DNA from: Caryophanales bacterium UBA5603
Lineage (GTDB): Bacteria > Bacillota_I > Bacilli_A > Izemoplasmatales > Hujiaoplasmataceae
Assembly: GCA_002424815.1 (NCBI GenBank)
Contig: DILB01000012.1
Location: 31,728 to 41,074, forward strand
Reading direction: 5' to 3'
Length of the DNA: 9,347 bases
Below, one piece after another: positions 5,857 to 9,347 of the stretch (positions are counted from its first letter, which is position 1; each line of letters opens with the position of its first letter). The notes below the pieces were generated by a model. The model saw only the letters and a program-made list of their open reading frames with translations, did no database searches and had not been told where the DNA came from. Position numbers and translations under genes: made by a program.

Positions 5857-7152
5857 ATGACAACCGAATATTATAAAAGAATTATTGACTCAGAGTTAAA
5901 AGACCATCTTGATGCTATGGGAGCAGTTTTGATTGTCGGACCAAAGTGGTGTGGCAAGACGACCACAGCGATGCGAGAGGCAAAGAGTGTGTTAAGGATG
6001 CAAGATCCTGATAAAACACAAGCATATCTCGCTACGGCACGGACTAAACCGTCACTATTATTGATTGGCGATACACCAAGATTGATTGATGAATGGCAAA
6101 TTGCACCAGTGCTTTGGGATGCAGTGCGAACAGTTGTGGATGATCGTTCAGCAGAAGGACAGTTCATTCTAACAGGTTCAACGACTATTGACGATTCTCA
6201 AATCATGCATTCCGGTGTTGGCCGCATTTCTCGTTTGATGATGCGTCCAATGAGTCTGTATGAATCAAGGGAATCGAACGGCAAAATTTCCATTAAAAGT
6301 TTGTTTGATAACACAAATCTCAATATCGACGGAATTCAATCTGACCTATCGATTGAACGATTAATTTTTTCTGCATGCAGAGGTGGATGGCCATCGACAC
6401 TAGGTAAAAAAAGCGATAAAGCCAGTTTGTTTGTTGCACAATCCTATGTGGATACCATCTGTGAAACCGATGTCTCAACAGTCGATGGAGTGAAGAAGGA
6501 TCCAAAGCGCGTTTTAGCATTATTACAATCGTACGCAAGAAATATTTCTACATTAGCCACCAATAAGACGATACTAAGAGATATGAATGCCAATTCTACA
6601 GAGATTGTTGAATCGACGTTCTATGTGTATATCAATGCTTTGAATAGAGTCTTTGTTATCGATGATATTCCTGCTTGGAATCCCGCCATCAGATCTGCAA
6701 CCACCATCAGATCCAGTAATAAGAAAGGCTTTATTGACCCCTCTATCGCGGTAGCGGCTTTACGATTAACCCCAGAGATGCTCATGCAAGATTTGCATAC
6801 ATTTGGGTTTATTTTCGAAAGCTTATGCAATCGCGATTTAAAAGTGTATTCACAAGCCTTGGGTTCTGAGTTATCGTATTATCATGATCGCTATGGACTA
6901 GAAGCGGATGGAGTATTAAGGTTACGTGATGGAAGATATGCACTCATTGAATATAAACTTGGAAACAAGGATATCGAAGATGCGGCAAAGCATTTATTAA
7001 AGCTCTCTTCGTTAATTAAGCATTACAATCTCGAAGAATCCTCTTCCAAACTAAGAGAACCCGATTTCTTGATGGTCATAACCGGTGGAGAACTTGCATA
7101 TACACGAAATGATGGCGTGAAGATTGTACCCATTGGTTGTTTGAAAGACTAA
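5857..7152 (+). CDS. AAA_14/DUF4143-type ATPase (COG1373-like)
   Basis: This is a 431-aa cytosolic ATPase of a widespread family with no settled function. The N-terminal AAA domain has a Walker A GPKWCGKT (28-35), a Walker B LIDEW (76-80), a sensor-like LTGST (105-109) and a conserved Arg-rich segment GVGRISRLMMRPMSLYE (120-136). The C-terminal DUF4143 part carries FESL (320-323) and a nuclease-like motif: EAD (349-351) followed by EYK (365-367), the spacing of a PD-(D/E)xK fold seen in this family. Whether it cuts DNA is unknown. The ATG at 5857 was chosen over a TTG at 5848 because AAGGAG (5842-5847) is 9 nt before it. It has its own promoter and looks somewhat richer in G+C than the trk genes, suggesting separate acquisition. 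The next gene is 111 nt downstream with no clear terminator between. Confidence 0.9.
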   Translation: MTTEYYKRIIDSELKDHLDAMGAVLIVGPKWCGKTTTAMREAKSVLRMQDPDKTQAYLATARTKPSLLLIGDTPRLIDEWQIAPVLWDAVRTVVDDRSAEGQFILTGSTTIDDSQIMHSGVGRISRLMMRPMSLYESRESNGKISIKSLFDNTNLNIDGIQSDLSIERLIFSACRGGWPSTLGKKSDKASLFVAQSYVDTICETDVSTVDGVKKDPKRVLALLQSYARNISTLATNKTILRDMNANSTEIVESTFYVYINALNRVFVIDDIPAWNPAIRSATTIRSSNKKGFIDPSIAVAALRLTPEMLMQDLHTFGFIFESLCNRDLKVYSQALGSELSYYHDRYGLEADGVLRLRDGRYALIEYKLGNKDIEDAAKHLLKLSSLIKHYNLEESSSKLREPDFLMVITGGELAYTRNDGVKIVPIGCLKD

Positions 7153-7263
7153 AAAGAAGTCGCTATTTCTAAATACTAATTTGGAGTGATGCACAAATAT
7201 GCAACAATTTAATACTTAACGTGTTTGACGATATCGGAGTTTGCCATATTGAAAGGAGTATAT

Positions 7264-8100
7264 ATGAGAACATATAAAGCGATTGAGCAAATTGGAAACA
7301 TTTTTATTAACGGAGCTTTTTCTATTGAAAAATGGAAGGGTTATATAGAACTGGTAATTCCTAATGCTTCATCGATGTTTTTAGAAGATATCAAGGATTA
7401 TGATTTCAATTCAAAATGTCTTCCTATTCTTAATAATGTTTTCTTGAATAAAAGTAAAATTGTTAAAATCGGAGAAATATTCGATCAAATTACACAAAAC
7501 CTTGAATCAAATATAATCAGCCATTTTCACAGATCCTTAGATATAGAAATCATTTTATATCTTGGTTTATGTAACGGAGCTGGATGGGTGACTGATATTA
7601 ATGGTCAAACAAAGGTACTACTTGGAATCGAAAAAATAATCGAACTAAATTGGGACAATATGAACCAAATGATTGGACTAATTTATCATGAATTGGGTCA
7701 TGTATATCAAAAGCAATTCGGTAGTCTAGAACGAACGTGTAATAACTTAAGTGATCAATTCTTATGGCAATTATTTACTGAAGGGGTTGCAATGTACTTT
7801 GAACAAATGCTTGTTGGAGATTATTCATACTTTCATCAAGATGATGGAAAATGGAAGAAGTACTATGATCATCAATTAGTCCATTTAAAGAAAGATTTTA
7901 TAAGAGATTTAGAAACTATGACTAATCAAAATCAACGTTACTTTGGCGATTGGGTTTTGTATCACAACCATTCAGACGCCGGTTATTATTTAGGTGCGAA
8001 GCTGATTCAATTTATATGTAAGTATATTGATTTTAATGAAGTAATTTCTTTCAATATTGATGAAGTTAAACACTACTTTCAATCATTTATTGAAAATTAA
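7264..8100 (+). CDS. Predicted soluble zinc metallopeptidase, gluzincin type (DUF2268-like)
   Basis: This 278-aa protein has a metallopeptidase active site: HELGH at 142-146 (His142 and His146 bind zinc, Glu143 is catalytic) and a third ligand candidate Glu173 in FTEGVAMYFE, 27 residues on. This arrangement, together with 'ILYLGLCNGAGW' before it and 'AGYYLGAKLIQ' after it, resembles DUF2268-like predicted Zn proteases. There is no signal peptide or membrane helix, so it should act inside the cell; its substrate is unknown. AAAGGAG at 7252-7258 lies 5 nt before the ATG, which is why this start is preferred to a TTG at 7225. It follows the ATPase gene on the same strand and may share its transcript, but no functional link is evident. 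All metal ligands are present, so it is probably active. Confidence 0.85.
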   Translation: MRTYKAIEQIGNIFINGAFSIEKWKGYIELVIPNASSMFLEDIKDYDFNSKCLPILNNVFLNKSKIVKIGEIFDQITQNLESNIISHFHRSLDIEIILYLGLCNGAGWVTDINGQTKVLLGIEKIIELNWDNMNQMIGLIYHELGHVYQKQFGSLERTCNNLSDQFLWQLFTEGVAMYFEQMLVGDYSYFHQDDGKWKKYYDHQLVHLKKDFIRDLETMTNQNQRYFGDWVLYHNHSDAGYYLGAKLIQFICKYIDFNEVISFNIDEVKHYFQSFIEN

Positions 8101-8213
8101 AAAATGGGTCTATTTTCATAAAGTTGGCATAATGAGTATGATGATAAGACAAATTTTTGGGAAAATATGTTTCCGACGTTAAAAAATCTGGAATGCGAGA
8201 ATTTAAAACGCCT

Positions 8214-8342
8214 AAAAATATGCTTCCAACGCACAAAATCCTGCATTTTTGCGAGCAATGGCAGTCACTCAACACGCGTCGAGTCTATATCATTGCTTTT
8301 ACTAAAATGACACTTGGCGACCACTCGACAACCTCTAAAAAT
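8214..8342 (+). repeat. Intergenic repeat, copy 2
   Basis: This is the direct-orientation partner of 5246-5384; the core 8241-8316 is 67/76 identical. The outer inverted repeat AGCAATG (8254-8260) with CATTGCT (8291-8297) is fully conserved. Inside it ACTC (8267-8270) pairs with GAGT (8281-8284), and in between AAC/GTC-type pairing continues in part, making a nested, nearly palindromic structure. In copy 1 the inner stem has one broken pair (TAGT for GAGT). Unlike copy 1 it is not followed by a terminator. Confidence 0.85.
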
Positions 8343-8402
8343 GTAATAGAATTTCAAAAAAATATTATTTACTGTGGATACTAGTGTATTGATTACATTC
8401 AA

Positions 8403-8432
8403 ATGACTCATTTTACAAGTCCAACATAATAT
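8403..8432 (+). promoter_or_regulatory. Weak candidate promoter of the membrane-protein gene
   Basis: ATGACT (8403-8408, four of six bases of TTGACA), an 18-bp spacer and TAATAT (8427-8432) lie about 75 bp before the gene. It is the best fit in the gap but could arise by chance in AT-rich DNA. Confidence 0.3.
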
Positions 8433-8506
8433 CATATTTTCAGACATTTATTTTTGTCAAAAAACCATGGTACACAAGAAAGAAAAAATAGAGAGGTTAT
8501 AAAATT

Positions 8507-9145
8507 ATGAGTAAAAATGACTTTAAAGCATGGAATCCAATGAAAGTCAGCACAGTTGTATTGATTACATACACTGCAATCATTGGATTTATACATGGAG
8601 TAGGAGAAATACTTCAAGCAGGAAGTCAAGCAACTTCGAATTTGATTTTTGCTTTAGATGTCGCTGACCCTGAGAAAGTTTGGCATGGAGGATTGCCAGC
8701 ATTTACCTTAATACCTGATTTTTTAATTTCAGGAATTATAACCGTGTTGATAAGTATTGCGATAATCGTTTTAGTAAACTTGTTGATTAAGAGTAAATAT
8801 TTTATATTTTTCCCACTCATTTTTATTTTCTTATTTCTTTTTGGTGGCGGGTTTGTTCCTCCATTTATTGGGATTATATCCAGTGCTTATTATTCAATCC
8901 AAAAAAGATCAAGTATGAATACTAAGCAACCAACGTTATTAAGAAAAATAATTGCACAATTATGGATTTACTTGATATCAGCACTTATATTCTGGCTTCC
9001 TTCAAGTTGGATAATCGGCTGGATTTCCCCTGAATTTAGGCTTCAAATTAGTTCTGCTACATTTATTATGTTTGATATATTTCTGCCAATTCTTATATTA
9101 GCAACCGCCAATTCAAAATATGCAATTACGACAAAAACTATATAG
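8507..9145 (+). CDS. Unrecognised membrane protein with about five helices
   Basis: I do not recognise a named family. The 212-aa product has hydrophobic segments at about 14-34, 67-93, 96-125, 149-170 and 180-203, so it is an integral membrane protein. The first loop is long (about 35-66) and contains WHGGLPAF; the third helix carries the glycine- and proline-rich run GGGFVPPFIGI (about 112-122), which looks like a conserved functional element. There is no signal peptidase site and no enzymatic motif. GAGAGG at 8491-8496 lies 10 nt before the ATG. It stands alone after repeat copy 2, so it is probably a separate transcription unit. Transport, sensing or envelope roles are all possible and none is supported over the others. 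Confidence 0.8.
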   Translation: MSKNDFKAWNPMKVSTVVLITYTAIIGFIHGVGEILQAGSQATSNLIFALDVADPEKVWHGGLPAFTLIPDFLISGIITVLISIAIIVLVNLLIKSKYFIFFPLIFIFLFLFGGGFVPPFIGIISSAYYSIQKRSSMNTKQPTLLRKIIAQLWIYLISALIFWLPSSWIIGWISPEFRLQISSATFIMFDIFLPILILATANSKYAITTKTI

Positions 9146-9347
9146 GGACACAGCCGTTTTAAATGTTGGTAGCGTAAAAGGTGATATCAAACTAATTGCT
9201 AACACATGGGAATGAACTAATTTTATCTCGAATTATTATTGGTTAGAAGAAAAGGTCTAGTTTGCCTAAATATATTATGGCCTAAAATATGTTCGTGACA
9301 TACATTAAACGGCAAGATTTCAAATAATAGAGTTACTCCACGCATGT
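9146..9347. other. 3' intergenic tail with possible third repeat copy
   Basis: No gene is seen in these 202 bp. TAAAATATGTTCG at 9283-9295 is identical to 5245-5257 in repeat copy 1, and ACTCCACGCATGT at 9335-9347 matches 5297-5309 at 11 of 13 bases with exactly the same spacing (offset 4038). The 39 bases between match poorly. It may be a diverged third copy in direct orientation, cut by the window end. No terminator for the membrane-protein gene is visible. Confidence 0.4.

Larger units (their letters stand above)
8101..8506. other. Intergenic stretch carrying repeat copy 2
   Basis: About 400 bp without a supported gene. It holds a short repeat-end relative (ATATGTTTCC at 8165-8174), repeat copy 2 (8214-8342) and AT-rich DNA before the membrane-protein gene. 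A 75-codon frame at 8157-8384 lacks a ribosome site and lies over the repeat, so it is not called. A weak inverted repeat TGAAAAT/ATTTTCA spans the end of the peptidase gene but has no T-run. Confidence 0.6.

Noticed and set aside
7225..7251. Promoter TTGACG with a TATTGA -10 before the peptidase gene
   Set aside because: The transcript would start after the ribosome site at 7252-7258, so it could not serve this gene.
8091..8122. Terminator after the peptidase gene (TGAAAAT with ATTTTCA)
   Set aside because: Stem nearly all A/T, 14-nt loop and no T-run.
5246..8342. CRISPR array or composite transposon
   Set aside because: Only two well-supported repeat copies 3 kb apart, no spacers of regular length, and no transposase gene between or beside them.
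8157..8384. 75-codon plus-strand reading frame over repeat copy 2
   Set aside because: No ribosome site, and the equivalent frame in copy 1 has stops, so the repeat is not under coding constraint.

Overview
The window is AT-rich, probably about one-third G+C, and uses the standard bacterial code: TGA serves as a stop (positions 4380-4382) and Trp is TGG. Shine-Dalgarno sites are of AGGAGG type. This fits a low-GC Bacillota or a non-Mycoplasma Mycoplasmatota such as Acholeplasma, Izemoplasma or Erysipelotrichia-like lineages. No taxonomic marker is present, so this rests on composition and gene style only.

Region 1 (1-5065) is one tight plus-strand potassium-uptake operon. In order it holds a 63-aa small beta-rich protein, a nucleotide-domain-only TrkA, a second TrkA with a degenerate nucleotide site plus an RCK_C domain, the TrkH channel subunit, a KdpD-type histidine kinase without the usual N-terminal KdpD/Usp domains, and a KdpE-type response regulator. 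Genes overlap or are 2 nt apart. The kinase is split by a single in-frame TAA (3444-3446) while coding sense continues in the same frame on both sides. No kdpFABC genes are visible, so the KdpDE-like pair probably controls Trk. A 10-bp direct repeat upstream, whose second copy lies where a -35 box should be, is a candidate binding site for the regulator.

Region 2 (5066-5856) is about 790 bp without a convincing gene. It contains a clear rho-independent terminator (5415-5455), the first copy of a roughly 130-bp intergenic repeat, shorter related motifs in the other orientation, and a strong promoter for the next gene.

Region 3 (5857-8506) is an accessory-looking segment. It holds an AAA_14/DUF4143-type ATPase (COG1373-like), then a soluble gluzincin-type metallopeptidase with HELGH and a downstream Glu, then the second copy of the intergenic repeat. 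The two repeat copies lie in direct orientation and bracket exactly these two genes.

Region 4 (8507-9347) has an unrecognised five-helix membrane protein and a 3' tail with what may be a third, diverged repeat copy cut by the window end.

The points most worth a second look are the broken KdpD-like sensor in an otherwise intact Trk operon, the asymmetric TrkA pair with its small leading protein, and the undescribed interspersed repeat family with a conserved nested inverted repeat. I see no CRISPR array, tRNA, rRNA or intact transposase.
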